A program made the position numbers and the translations under genes. Source: Cavia porcellus (Eukaryota; Chordata; Mammalia; Rodentia; Caviidae). Taken from it: a DNA stretch of 64,000 bases. The notes beneath the pieces are model-generated. The model made no database searches, had not been told where the DNA came from, and worked only from the letters and a program-made list of their open reading frames with translations. Below, piece by piece: positions 21,906-33,908 of this stretch; positions within the stretch are counted from its first letter, which is position 1; the number at the start of each line of letters is the position of its first letter. Location: NCBI RefSeq assembly GCF_034190915.1, contig NW_026947507.1, positions 33,331,001-33,395,000 on the forward strand. The letters are read 5' to 3'.

Positions 21906-24290
21906 AAAAGAAAATGACTACACTGCCCATGCTGTTCTCCAACATACAATACTCTTCAACAGAGAAACAAAAATCCCTCTCAAATCAACTCTGCCAATTT
22001 AAGGAGTTCACCCTCAAGCCCACTTCTTGAGAACTTTCCATCCCTAAAAGGAGCAGTGTCCTGAGCTCTGACATCTGAAGAATCAGTGAGCTGTTCTCAG
22101 AATTTAAACTCCATGTTATTTTTCCTGTTCTCAAGCCCTTATGAGGGATGGGTGATACAAACCTAAAACACTGAAAATGATAGCATATGTGCATGTTTAA
22201 TATTTTTAATATGCTAATAAGCAAGGGACTAAAAACAACAAAATTCTTACAACACTGATATCATTATTGTTTGATTCCTAAAAATGCCACCTCATTTTCA
22301 TGCTGTTTGAATGATGATTCTAGTCCAGAAAAAAAAAAATGCTTATCTCAACCCCCAAGAGTTGGTGACTGTTACTCCTCAGATTATTAAGAGAAGACAT
22401 AGGAGATGGAACTTATAAAATTGTCATGGCACAGTGAGTGCTGCTGGATAAAGACAGAAGGGTAAGGCATGGGAAGAGGGTACATCACAAGTCTGCTTTC
22501 ACTTACAGGGGCACAGAGGTCCTGGTTGGCTCCTGTCACACTGTGACTGTCTGTTGGGAGAAAGTTTCACTTTCAAGAGCCTTATAATTAAGCTTAATGA
22601 CACACTTGCACCATTGAATGGTATATGTATGAGAAAACTTCTAAGAATACTTCAGAAAATTCAGTGGCTCTCCTATGATCCATAAACAGCTCTTGTTCCA
22701 AATCCAAATGAAAACAGTTTCTTTGAAACAGAGCTCCAACCTCTAGTTCAATTCCTAGCCAAAAAATCTACAGCAGATGAGCCGAAGACATTTTTATATC
22801 ATTACAGTATACTATACCACTATTCCTTACAGGGAGAGAGAACCTGCAATCTCCCATTTCTAAAACCCCAAGATGTTTTGGCTCCTAAGTAATATGTGCC
22901 TACATTCCCCCTAAAACTTGAGTTTCTTCATGAAACCTCCATTGTGCTTGTCCAGTTTCCAACAGTATAAGCAAGGTTCTCCAGCGAAGTGAGCCCACCA
23001 CTAGGCAGCAGCGTTTTTGTACCTTAATTTCCTATAGTTTCTGTAATATCACTATAAATTTAGCAGCTTAAAAGGACTCTAATTTGTTATCTTATAATGC
23101 TGAGCTCAGAAGTCTCAAACGGGCCTCTGCAGAGGTGTTTGTAGAACTAGCTTCCATCTAGTAGTTCCAGAAGAGAAGCTCTCTTCTGCCTTCTGCAGTT
23201 TCTAGAGATTGTCTGCATCCCCGGTTGGGGGCTCCCCGCTCCATCTTCAAAGCCTGCAATGATTGGCCAAGTTCTCTCACCTTGCATCATGCCCTTGCTT
23301 TCATTCTCACTCTCTTTCTCTGATTTTTAAAAAAGCTTTGGGGTTACAACCCCCCCCCCTCTCAGAGAATCCAGAGTATTTTCCCCAAGTCAAGATCACT
23401 AACTTCATCATATCCTGAAAGACTGTCCTGCCACAAAACATAGCAGATGTCAGCTGTAAGGATTATGATGTGGTCTTCTTTCTGAGGTCTGTACTCTACT
23501 GACCATAATACTCTCACATAATAAAGAAAGGTGAAAAACAACACAGGAAGGTGCAGGACTTCAAAACTGGCCACAAACCTAAGTCTGTTCTTCCCAGCTA
23601 TGTCAGGACCCTCACACAGCTTTCATGTGCAGAGCGATATTATTCCGTGTCATGACTTTTCAGGACGGTTAGAGGGCTGGCACAGGGCGTCACGGGGAGG
23701 AAGAGAGAACCATGTGCCCTTGGTGCTCCCCATTCCGTGCTTCAGCCAGAGATGTACAGCTGCCCGGTCTTCTGTGTGAGGAAGAAGCTGGACCCCAGCA
23801 TCTCCCCAGACCCCGCTGCCTCTGATCATGTGCCCCTGGCTTCATTGTGCCAGTCTGGCTCATGAATGCTAAATTTGCTTGCTCCTGTCCCTCCATGCTA
23901 TCCTCTCACTGCTGCTGTCTAGCTTGACCCTGATTTCATCACATATGACAAGTTGTATCAGATCAGAATGAGCACAGGGTCTCGCTCTGACAGCGTGAAG
24001 AGCTACCCACTTACCTTTGGTGCAGGTTCTTACAGCCCTAAGCTGTGAGCCCATTTCAGCAGCACAGTGCCCTCCATACTAGTTATAACACTACACGCAG
24101 TAACTTCCCTGCCTTAGCCCTTTCCTGCTTCCTGGAGCCCTGTATATTTTCAAAACCCCTATGGCCAAAATACCTGCAGAAAGTTGTGGGGCCTTGAACT
24201 TCTTAACAAAATGCTGGTAATCCTGCCCAAACCACCTATGTGTTAGAAAACAGACAGATGCCATGTATTTGAATCTAAAAGGTATTGTAA
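21906..24290. other. Unassigned non-coding stretch
   Basis: About 2.4 kb. It contains a C run at about 23,350-23,359 and an AC/TC-rich patch at 23,690-23,840 whose phrases ('gtgaggaagaagctggaccc') recall old LTR or DNA repeats but are not assignable. Reading frames up to 100 residues have no support. Confidence 0.4.
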
Positions 24291-24297
24291 AGGCCTT

Positions 24298-24428
24298 TGC
24301 AACAATCTCAGCACACTTGGAGGCTGAGTCAGTTCCCCAGCCTGAGGAACTCAAAGTAAATAATATAAAAAGGGCTGGGAATACAGGTCTCATGAAGACC
24401 TGGGTTCAATTCCACTACTAAAAAAGAC
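24298..24428 (+). repeat. Shortened B1-dID SINE
   Basis: A B1-like remnant ('caatctcagcacacttggag', 'gctgagtcag') passes directly into an ID-like half ('aaaaagggctgggaatacag', 'gacctgggttcaattccact'). The B1 half lacks its middle. Confidence 0.65.
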
Positions 24429-24898
24429 AGTGGGGCAGGGTATAAACTTTAAGTGAAAATTAAATCTTTTGCAACTATATATAAGAACCTTAATAAACAA
24501 AATACTTCCATGGTCCTATAACAATACATAACACAGAAGAAAGAGATTACGACCCCAAAATTAGCTACCTTAATAAATATGGGACACACATGTGATGAAA
24601 AAATACTCATGTATTTTCTTAGACTTATTTTCACTTGTATTTTTGGTTTTACCTCCTCCATTAAGAAATAATCAACAAATAAAAATTATATATACCTATA
24701 ATATACAACATGATATTCTGATACACATATGTATTTTGAAATGGTTAAGATATCTGTCATTTCACATACTACTTTTCTGGTGGTAATACTTATCATGTAT
24801 TCTTTCAGCAATTTTCAAGACATTATTAACTATGGTCATTATGTAAAAACATTTTAGAATAGGTATGAAACTGTGTAAACAATACAATATTGATGATG

Positions 24899-25014
24899 TG
24901 TGTATATATATAAATATATATATTTATATATATAAATATATATATTTATATATATATTTTATATATATATAAATATTTTTTATTTATTATATATATTAAT
25001 ATATATATATGAAT
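24899..25014. repeat. AT-rich palindromic simple repeat
   Basis: About 115 bases of TA-dominated sequence. The perfect 20-base palindrome TATAAATATATATATTTATA occurs at 24,909-24,928 and again at 24,931-24,950, a 22-base period. Such sequence can extrude as a cruciform and is commonly unstable in length. Confidence 0.9.
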
Positions 25015-26335
25015 ACAATGTAAGGAAAGTAAAAGAAATGTCAGAAATTTCCTCTGGATAACAAGTATATTGGTGAAGATTCATTAATTGCAAAAGAACA
25101 GGAATTAATTCTGACTAACTTTCACAAAACGGGGTTTCCTTAGGTGGCAGAGAGCTCAAGGGATTGAAAAGTGGGAAGCCGCACTTCTAAATAGGTGAAC
25201 ACTATGGCAGTTCTAGAAACTTCTAGACAGCAATTTCAAGAACATCTTCACATGGAAATACAGGTCAAGGTGCCACCACAAGGAATAAATGAACTACAGA
25301 ACTTTTTTTTTTATTTAAAGAGAAAAAACAAAACAAAACAAAACAGTGAAAGGGTACAAGTAATACAGAATTTCAAGAAAAAATATACAGTAAGAAATCA
25401 CTAGTTAATAGATTACATTTTATCATCTTAGAAATAGTTGTTCAAATTACAAAATTAAAGCATACAAAGTAGACATTCAAACAGTGAGATTGCAAACATG
25501 AACTACAGAACTTTTAATATCATTGTTAACTCTCCTCCAAATGGACATTGTTGGGAAGGAGTGTTCCATTTGGCTCCCCTGGGACAAGAAGAAGGCAAGG
25601 CAAGCGGTTCCCAATCATGACTCCGTCTTATAGAGAAGAGACACAGTTCCCCAACGGACATCAGGGAGTTTACGGGAAGGAGTAGATGATGGGTAGTCTT
25701 ATTTGTTTTGTTTTTTTTAAGTCCACATAATCTGAAGTGACTTCATCTCATTTTTATACATTTTTTCTTCACATTTTTACAGCGATGAAAAGTTATTTTT
25801 ATCAAAATTATGTTCTTTTTTACACACATGGCGAGGGGATTACAAACTACCTACAGAATCTGCTCTCCTTTCTTCCAACACCACAGCTCGAGAGAACTGT
25901 ACAGCCTTCTGAGAAGGCAGGTAGGGCCATGAGACGAAGGTGTCCTAGGTCTCTCTGATGAAAGGGGAGCCAAAATATCAAAGGCTAGGAGGGCCCGGGA
26001 GGCCTGAGGACAGAGGCAGGTGACTTCTGTTTTCTTCCCAGGGCAGACTCTTCTCATGGCTGCCCCCCAGTTCCATTTTTATGGATGCTAGTCACTCCCT
26101 GGCATGAATTGGAAGGAGCCTGGGTCCTCCAAAGACTCCAGGCAGCACAACTACTCTGCCCCCCTGGGAGCCTCCCTTCAGACTTACACTTCCTTACACT
26201 ACTAAACTCACATGGCGTGTCTTTGTCATAGCACCCTAGTTTTCCCCCTAATTAACAGAACAGAAGCCACAGGTCATTACAGGGGCTCCAGCTACATTTT
26301 GAGAGGCTAATGTTCAGCCAGCTATGTTCTGAAAG
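25015..26335. other. Unassigned stretch with A-rich patches
   Basis: About 1.3 kb. An (AAAAC)n run lies at about 25,325-25,345. No gene or clear repeat family was recognised. Confidence 0.4.
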
Positions 26336-26337
26336 GC

Positions 26338-26530
26338 TGTGTCGTGTAATGATTAAGAGCTCACAGTCAGGTGCCAGATGTCAGGGCTCAAATCCTGGTG
26401 CCACAATTTACCAGCAGTGTGGCCTGGGTAAGGTTCATAGCCAGTTCATGCCTCAGCTTCCATATCTCACAGGGTTGTTGTGTAGACTAAGGAGATTCAT
26501 CAATGCAAAGGCTTACTTGTGACTGGCACA
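26338..26530 (+). repeat. MIR SINE, nearly full length
   Basis: Plus-strand MIR with the full order of landmarks: 'aatgattaagagctcacagt', 'gggctcaaatcctggtgcca' (tRNA B-box relic), 'caatttaccagcagtgtggc', 'catgcctcagcttccatatc', 'cacagggttgttgtgtagac' and 'gactggcacacag'. Confidence 0.9.
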
Positions 26531-26870
26531 CAGAGACCCGTGTTACAATTTCTACATGACTTCAAAAGTAGTAGGCATACTTTTCACAGTTGTGGTTCAG
26601 TTATTTGATTTGGAAAAAATTAATACATCTGAGAATCAGCCCTAAAAATAAAAAATGAACCAGGATAAAGGCTAAAATATCAAAAGTTCCCTATTCATGC
26701 TGAACAAATTACTGATGCAATTATAAGAATGACCTGTTTGAGAAACCCCAAGACATGCCTCTACTCCCTGGAGCTAAAGACAGAATTTTATTCTAAATTC
26801 TCCTGCCTCAGGGTTCTGAGAGTTTAGGGAGGACTTTTAGCCATATTTGCACAAGCGTGTTCTAATCTGA

Positions 26871-26875
26871 GCGCG

Positions 26876-26919
<44 letters not shown>
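26871..26919. repeat. (CG)n-(CA)n alternating purine-pyrimidine repeat
   Basis: GCGCGCACACGCGCGCGCAC followed by about 14 CA dinucleotides, giving nearly 50 bases of strict purine-pyrimidine alternation with CG-rich ends. This is a classic Z-DNA-prone sequence and a microsatellite. Confidence 0.95.
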
Positions 26920-26920
<1 letters not shown>

Positions 26921-28035
26921 ACCCTCGCTGATTTGGACACCACTGCTCACACTGTATTTCAACCCACAATTTATGCCCCTGTGGAATAAAGTGCTATTCA
27001 TTCAGTGAAGACACACATAGCTCCCGCATAAAAAGGTGGCTTGTTAATTCATTTCTCAAGTTTTAATGCTCTCTTACAATTTCTACCAAAATTTCTGTAG
27101 TATTTTTAGGCATGTATTACTGCACTGTGGAAAGAAAAATAAATAACCCCTTCCTCACCTCCTCGACTTAATTCACCCACTTTCAGTTTGGACTATGCAA
27201 GAGAGAATGAAAATAACAGCATCCTTCAAAGCAAGCAGCCCGACTGCTGAGAAGCCATAGGTTACAAATATGTCACTAAACACATTACCGAGAAAAAAGT
27301 TTTTATTGTTTATCTCTCTTTTTTTCGATAAACTGATAGATTCCTCAAAAGCAATGGACACAAATGTCTCATTTCTTCCATAAAACATTCCATGGATATT
27401 TTCTAACAATTAAAGCCAGTCAATCTGGTCTATCAGATACAACTAAGTGCACTGAAATGCAGTGCTAGTAGGAAGACTGAAAGTTGATACGTCTGGAAAA
27501 TTAATACATGGTAAGCCCAGGGAACTCACTCTGACCTCTACGCAGCCATTTGCTTGTGTGCTGGCTTGCTTGTCACAGGACTGCATACACATGGGCAGAC
27601 AGTGCCTGCACACAAATTGGGACCCATTCAGATGCATTTTTCTATTCCTCTGAGAAGCACACTTTAAGGCCATTGGCAGAAATGATAGAAGTCACCTGGG
27701 ACACTTCCGTGTTGGGGCATCAGATTCAGAATGGCCTGCTTTAGGAAGCAGTGAGTCCGGTTCCTCAGGAGTATTCAAGTACAGACTGGAATGCTAGGAG
27801 AGGATTCCAGTACCAGAAGGCCAGATAGATCAGACACAGATTCCTGCCAGCTGGGAAAGCCTAGGACTCTGCCAAGGCACGCTTCCCTAGCACTGTCCCT
27901 CTCCTCCACTGCCTGGTGGCAGGAGATGTTGAGTACGTACAATGAGTATGATAAGAATGTCCTTCCTCTTTCCTGACCCTCTGCCTTGACCACCGAGAGC
28001 CACAAGCCCAGGTTCCTGGAGAGACTCCTGTCCCA
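26920..28035. other. Unassigned non-coding stretch
   Basis: About 1.1 kb of unique-looking sequence with frames below 80 residues. No repeat or RNA gene was recognised. Confidence 0.4.
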
Positions 28036-28037
28036 AC

Positions 28038-28106
28038 CTTATTTTCAGGGTAGAATCATCTTCAGGTGAGGAAACATTGTTGATTTCTTCCACTATCACC
28101 AGCTCT
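28038..28106 (-). CDS. Weak candidate internal exon, unknown protein
   Basis: On the minus strand a strong acceptor (tcctctttctttgcag at 28,122-28,107) precedes an open segment reading ELVIVEEINNVSSPEDDSTL. It could end at AAG|GTTGGG (28,038), giving 69 bases of symmetric phase. The donor is weak, and the opposite strand carries a good CAG|GTGAGG donor within the same bases (28,064-28,070). I do not recognise the peptide. It does not join directly in frame to the start-codon exon at 49.1 kb, so intermediate exons would be needed. Conservation is needed to decide; it may be a chance arrangement. Confidence 0.15.
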
Positions 28107-28880
28107 CTGCAAAGAAAGAGGACGTAAAAGATGCCAGGATGCTGCTGTAAACCCTCCTGCAAAGCAGAGGGCCAACCTCAAGAAGGAGCATCATGGAGTC
28201 TACCAACCTGGAGACCTCCCAGGTAAACCTTCACAGTCCTGCTGAGAGTGTCCACAGCATGTTCAGAGATCTGCATGCTACAGTCAAACTCTTATCTACA
28301 CCCACAACAGAAAAGCAGAAATCTCCTTCCTTGAGAAAGCCAAAGCATATGTCACATAAACATTCTCGCACTCCTTCTTTTAGATCTCACTGTCATCGTG
28401 TCTAAACCAGAATTCTCTGAGCCACCCAAAGGCTGGGAAGTTCAAGACAAAACAAGTAGGACACGCGGCTCCCAGAATAGTCCCAGGCTAGTTGAGGAAA
28501 AGCTTGAAAACACAGCCACTAATAGGATTTGCACACTGGATAACTTCCAATCAAGTGTCTAATAAAAAAACTGCTTAGGTGACTAAAAATGCTAGGTGAC
28601 TAAAAATGTTCTGCTTTGTTAAACTTGCATTATGTATGTGCTAAGGTTGGAATTATAATGTTTAAGCAGCCTGCTCTTCTGAATGGACTTAAAAATGTAC
28701 TCAAAGATAAGCAAAAATATTGAATGTCTAGGTGAACCACAGGAAGAAACAAGTAGGTCATCACTGTCAGCTGAGTGTTGTCTGTCCTTAGGTGCAAAAC
28801 CATGGACATGGCATCCACCCGGAAGCCAGACCTCCCAGGTTCACCCAGCAAACAAATAGCCTGGACTCCTGTTCTCAGGA

Positions 28881-28926
28881 GCAAAATGGTTCCTGATCAT
28901 CCTAAAGCAAAATGGTTCCTGATCAT
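28881..28926. repeat. Two-copy tandem duplication, 26-bp period
   Basis: GCAAAATGGTTCCTGATCAT occurs at 28,881-28,900 and again, identical, at 28,907-28,926. A similar short pair ('taggtgactaaaaatg') lies at about 28,576-28,608. Both look like small recent replication-slippage duplications. Confidence 0.9.
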
Positions 28927-29680
28927 AAGATGCTGGTATTTAAGAAAATTATTCTCCTGTATTGTATCAGCCCAACCATGTCACAAATCAGAATGCAACT
29001 GCCCCTAGCCAGAGCTTCCCCACTAACTCCAAACCCGCAGCTCCCCAGCAAGCTGAAACCAGTTCAGCTGTCCCTGCCTTCTCGATGCCAGTAAGCCCCC
29101 TAGGAGAAGAGATAAGTTCCATGAGCCTCAGGGAATGCAAAAGAACTTATATTAATTTTTAAAGTTAAATTCTTTTTATAGCTGAAAAAAGTATGCACAT
29201 TAATAGGGAAATGTGATGCTTCCGTGAATTTATACACTGTGTAATATTTAAGCCAAGTTAAACATGTCCAACTTCTCAAGCATTTATCATGTCTTGATGA
29301 TGAAAATTTTTCAAAATCCTTTCCTTCAGCTTTTTGCAACACATCAAATGAAATTCAATGGTTAGGTTCAATACTGACCTCAAGGAGAAATCTGATTTGG
29401 TTCTCATCCAGTTTTGCGGCCAGAATCCTGGGGAGGCCTGAGTTCACGAAGAGGGTCGCCACCATATTGTGCAATGCACACAGTTAAGAACATCTGGTTC
29501 CTAAATCTCAGCACCCACTGATGGACCTTGCTGCATCCTACCCTTGCCCCTACTCTCCCCAGCCCCTGACACACCACCCTACAACTTCAAGACCTGAGAA
29601 GCTTGTGACGTTCATAAGGAAACTTCATCAGCCAGAACATCAAGCCTCAGAATTACCAGCCATAAAAGTACACTCCTGAG
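28927..29680. other. Unassigned non-coding stretch
   Basis: About 750 bases of unique-looking sequence. No gene, RNA or repeat that I can assign. Confidence 0.4.
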
Positions 29681-29689
29681 AGCATTCTG

Positions 29690-29815
29690 CAGATGGATGA
29701 CGGGAATGGTTTTGTGATAAAATGAATGTACTTCATAGCACTCAATCGCATACTTCAAAATGGTGAAAGTGGAAAATTCTATGTGATGTGTATTCCACTA
29801 CAATTCAAAAAAATC
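29690..29815 (+). repeat. L1 3'-end fragment
   Basis: Plus strand 'cacttcaaaatggtgaaagt'-like sequence and 'tctatgtgatgtgtattcca' then CTACAATTCAAAAAAA match the 3' UTR end of old L1ME-type elements. Only the last 120 bases or so remain. Confidence 0.6.
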
Positions 29816-30287
29816 CCTCCTGCTTGGGCATTAATCCTTGATAAAAACAGCAGATGTTTATCTCTATTCGTCCTCTATAATTTATGTTAAGAACTCTTAA
29901 ACTGGTGCCATGATTAATAATTTAGAAAATAAATTAAAATGTTGAATCAAGTAATAACCAAGTTGTCAGACTATGCGGCAGCTCTATTTTGGTATTTCAA
30001 TTATGTATGGAACTAGAAGTTTGGATTCCATAATGTCTGGAGAGTAGCCACAAAACCAGACCATTTCTGAGAATGTGTCGTTTGCCAAATGCTTTCTCAC
30101 CAACAACTGTAAATCTTCCGAGTTAAGACAAGTAAGCAATATAAGCTAACATTGCAATCTGAATCAATCTAGCTTGAGTAAGATCTATCCTGTTTCTAGA
30201 AATCAGTGTGCTAAAATTGGCATGGTTTCAAATGAACTCCTATAATGGTTAATCATATTCCTCCTGCTATCTTTCATGAATATTAAC

Positions 30288-30660
30288 TGTATTAGTTGCT
30301 TTTTTTCTTGTTGCTGAGACAAAATATCCAATTGCCAAAATTAAGGAAGGAAAGGTTTATTTAGCTCACAGTTTGTGGAAATTTCAGTCCATAATCAGCC
30401 GGCTCCAAGGCAAAGTGGCATGGCACAGGGCAACAGTTCAAGGCAGCAGAAGACAACAAAAGCAGTAAGAATGAAAGGTGGAGGGGAGAGAAAGCCTCTT
30501 TTCCTCCCTTGTATGGTAAACAAGCTACCCTCCCTCAAGGGCACTTACACCATCTCCCTGCCCTCCTCTTGAGGGCTCAGGATTTTTACAAATTGAGACC
30601 CCCCTAACCCCCCGCTGAGTCACTTAACTTCTGAACTTCTAAAGTTGACATAGTATATCA
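30288..30660 (-). mobile_element. Solo MaLR LTR, inverted
   Basis: The complement starts TGATATACTATGTCAACTTT and ends CAACTAATACA. It contains the same blocks as the copy at 12.1 kb: 'tgccttggagccggctgatt', 'ccacaaactgtgagctaaat' and AATAAACCTTTCCTTCC. Orientation is opposite to most MaLR LTRs in the window. No internal sequence adjoins it. Confidence 0.85.
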
Positions 30661-31327
30661 GTCATTAGATTAACAAGAAAAACCTGCATTCAAGAAACAT
30701 TAATTTTAATTTTTAATGAACAGAGGGTAAAGAGTTTTTAATTTCCACAACCAAATTCATGAACTTAAAGTCAAAAAATTTCTATGGTAGTAATGTTCCT
30801 TCATTTGCTGCTATAAAGCATGTACTAAAATTAGTGCTCAGGGACCATCTCTGGAAAATGAGACTATGAAAACACATCTGACTCATCTACAATTGACCTT
30901 TCACTTGATAATGTCTTTTCCAGTAATAAAATTAGAATAAAAAGCAACAGTTTCATGAAATGTTTTCCCAGCACCAGCAAGTCACTGGCTCATAGTATTG
31001 ATCCAATGAATGTGTGTTAAAAGAATAATTATGTAAAACAGTAACAAGGTTAACGAGTTTGTAATAAACACTAGAAAAGAGAAGTGCAGTATTCACTAAC
31101 TTGACTTCTAGCAACAGCTCAGGTGACAAAACATTACATATGTGGGTCTGTATAAATTACATCATCTCAAAAATCCATCACCTTGCTAAATGAATGCTAT
31201 TTGTACCATCTCTCATTTCTTTATTCTGTGAAAATGAGTTTGATTACTGCGTGTTTTCAAGAATAGGAATGATTTCCTACTTTATCTATTTTGTAATTTT
31301 GATGGTTGTAAAGTTTGTCATCGCTAT

Positions 31328-31535
31328 GGATTGGTCTTTTTTTTTCAGTACTGAGATTGAACCCACAGCCTTCACACTGAGCTACATCCTCAGCTCAGTT
31401 TTAAATTTTTTACTTTGGGTCAGGGTCTCAAAAAGTCACTCAATCATCCAGGTTGGGCTCTTGCATTTGTGATACGTCTACCTCACCCTCCGAAAGTGCT
31501 GTGGTTACAGGTATGTGTCACCATGCCCAGCATAT
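31328..31535 (-). repeat. B1-dID composite SINE, inverted
   Basis: On the plus strand the inverted ID half comes first ('ttcagtactgagattgaacc', 'actgagctacatcctcagct'). The inverted B1 half follows ('ggtcagggtctcaaaaagtc', 'gtggttacaggtatgtgtca', 'ccatgcccagca'). Confidence 0.85.
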
Positions 31536-31758
31536 TTGTCCTTTAAAGATAAAAAAAGGAAAAACATGTAGATATCTCAAATTCATTTTGGAAAAGAAAA
31601 AGGATAAAATATAAGTAACTTAAAAATTGAATACCTACACTTTCAAATGCTTATACCAGGCAACTCTCCCTTTACATCAAGATGCTGGAGAATTGAAAGG
31701 TACTAGAAGTGGACGTTTGAGACATAATAAGTAATTGGATTAAGAAAAGATCATTTGG

Positions 31759-31861
31759 GGGCTGGGGGTTTAGCTCAGCGGTGTAAGCACCTGCCTTGCA
31801 AGCAGGCAGTCGTGAGTTTGATACCCGGTACCGATAAAAAGGAAAAAGACAAAAAAAAGAA
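31759..31861 (+). repeat. Young ID-type SINE with 17-bp target duplication
   Basis: Starts GGGCTGGGGGTTTAGCTCAG, carries A box TAGCTCAGCGG and B-box region GAGTTTGATACCC, and ends CCGGTACCGATAAAAAGG plus an A-rich tail. The 17-base AAGAAAAGATCATTTGG flanks it exactly (31,742-31,758 and 31,862-31,878). The duplication is perfect, so the insertion is recent. The preceding TT|AAGAAA cut context fits L1 endonuclease. Confidence 0.95.
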
Positions 31862-31879
31862 AAGAAAAGATCATTTGGA

Positions 31880-32342
31880 TGTGCACGAGGACCAGAGCCA
31901 ACCTAATAAAACACAGCATTTTCTATCTTTTATTGTACACAGCAATGCTTTATATGGAATCAGTAAATATGAGTTAAATAAAAATAAAATTCTACCCATA
32001 TATTCTAAGTACACAGCTTATCAAGCACTCTTGTCTATTTGGAACATGCTCCTTGTGGAATGTTACCATTATGAGATCAGATTCAAGGCCCATCCAAGCT
32101 TCTCCAATCACCAGTGTGAAATTCTATTTAAGCGTAGAAGAGATTCCATTATTTCCCACTTCAAAACCCTACACTTTCCATTAGTAAGAATAAATCAATT
32201 CTCTGTCCAGGATAACTACCAAATCAAACCCCATTATCTCAAACTTTCTGAGTTAGAAACCAGTAACTGTGTGACACATGAAGTTTTATGCCAATACAGA
32301 TTATCACTAAACTTCCCCACAATTCCTAAGACTGAATTTTAA
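31880..32342 (+). other. Long open frame running out of a SINE, probably chance
   Basis: A 195-codon frame begins inside the ID SINE at 31,755 and continues through unique AT-rich sequence to 32,342. Its first 35 codons are SINE and A-tail sequence, and the remainder shows no domain, repeat pattern or splice signals. It is the longest frame in the window apart from the one in the CpG island. I regard it as coincidental but record it. Confidence 0.2.
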
Positions 32343-32404
32343 TCAAAAGGTAGCAAAGATGATGCACAATGTACTCAGTGTGCTGAGAAGTTGCTGCCCT
32401 TCTG

Positions 32405-32580
32405 CTGAGAGAGGATCATCTGTAATCCCAGCACTCTATGAGGCTAAGGTAGGAGGCCAAGTTTGAGCCCAGCCAGGGTAACTGGTAACTTAGTGAGACC
32501 TGTCTCAAAATTTACAAAGAACACAGGCTGTAGTTCAGTAAGAAGGCTTTAGGCCCAATCCCAGTACAAAAGCACACATA
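32405..32580 (+). repeat. B1-dID composite SINE
   Basis: B1-like half ('catctgtaatcccagcactc', 'gaggctaaggtaggaggcca', 'agtgagacctgtctcaaaat') fused to an ID-like half ('cacaggctgtagttcagtaa', 'ggcccaatcccagtacaaaa'). Confidence 0.85.
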
Positions 32581-32984
32581 TGTACACATTGCATACATAC
32601 ATAAAAAAGTGCACTCAGCCAGCAATGTGGCACACCAGGGAGCCAGAGTGACCTCTCCAGCCCCACCCTCACCAGCCTCTGCATGTCCACATCTAGGGGA
32701 AGGTAAAGTAAGTCCAGGCTAGAGTAAAGGTCTTTACAACTACAGCAACCTGAAGGACTACTGTTCAGCTCACTGTGAATTCCATATCAAGGCTTCCTTC
32801 GAATCACAGGAAAAATGTCAAAGTAGCAACGTCTTTACCACTACCTGAAATCTACACCTTGTGCCAATTGTTAAATTGGATGGAATTTGACCTATACCTC
32901 TCTCCATACTTTGAACACTATGTAGTTAGCAGAAATCTAGTAAATAAACAAACTGCAACCTAATTCTTATAACAAATAACTAAG

Positions 32985-33200
32985 TGAGCTTCCGCCAATT
33001 ACCAGGTACCAACTGATCAGACAATACATAAGTAAGGCACAACACAAATGTAGGCAATCATGTTGCTCCTGAATATTACCTCCTTCCTCTGCCTATAAAC
33101 ACCACCTGCCCACAGTGCTGGGCAAAGCTCTCTACCAGCTCAGGGTGCTGTCCAATTCATGGTTAATTCTTTTCACAAATAAATTCTGTTAAATATAACC
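32985..33200 (+). mobile_element. Possible ERV1-type LTR 3' part
   Basis: A TATA-like CCTATAAACACCACC is followed about 80 bases later by 'ctctaccagctcagggtgct' and a polyadenylation region CACAAATAAATTCTGTTAAA. That order and spacing resembles the U3-R-U5 of gammaretrovirus-like LTRs. The 5' boundary and family are not established. Confidence 0.3.
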
Positions 33201-33908
33201 TGTCTAAAGTTTTTCTTTTAACACAAAGAAAGACAAAGAATTAGGAAGACTCTTCTTTTATTAAGGTTTACTCTTAGCTGAGAGGTCACAGAAATATCTG
33301 AGGAAAGAGAAAATACACACTCTCATTATAACTAACACAACAGACTAGAAAACTAAAGAAAATCTGCACAAAACATCTAGTTACTGAACTTTTAAGAAAT
33401 TAAGTACATACAATATATACCTATGTTGTGCATGCAGATGTACTGCATATGTATATATCCTATAAATGCATATCTGAATGCATGGTTGACATCTCCAGAG
33501 TCCTGAAATGATGAGATCCAAACAATTAAGAAACATCAGTTTCACCCATAAGATCTGATGGTCTGGAGATCAATTTTATTGAGCAGTATAGAGAAGAGAG
33601 GAGACAATTCTACGGCATACACTAGAGCCGCAGGGTACCAGAAGAGATCTCATGTATAAAACAGGGAATCTCAAAAGTCAAGAACTGACCTAGAAAGTCA
33701 AGTAGAAAAAGATAACCCTTCAAAAAGAAAATAGAGTTACCTGCCTATCTCAGCCTTGGCTTCTGGCATACAGTGGAAAAGGATTCCCTTGAGAATGCCT
33801 ACCTACAAGGCTTACCTCAAACAGCTATGAGCTGAAATTGACCCTGTGGAGCACCAATATTTCTAGTTAAAGACTTGAAACACTGTGGAATGTAACAATG
33901 CATTGTCT

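Noticed and set aside
24091..24393. 100-codon minus-strand frame with hydrophobic start resembling a signal peptide
   Set aside because: Its N-terminal part overlaps a B1-dID SINE; hydrophobicity comes from repeat sequence.
31755..32342. 195-codon plus-strand frame
   Set aside because: Starts inside an ID SINE and reads through its A tail; the remainder has no recognisable features. The start is created by a recent insertion.
33740..33800. CAG|GTAACT minus-strand donor after a short open segment
   Set aside because: No convincing acceptor upstream, and the surrounding text appears repeat-derived.
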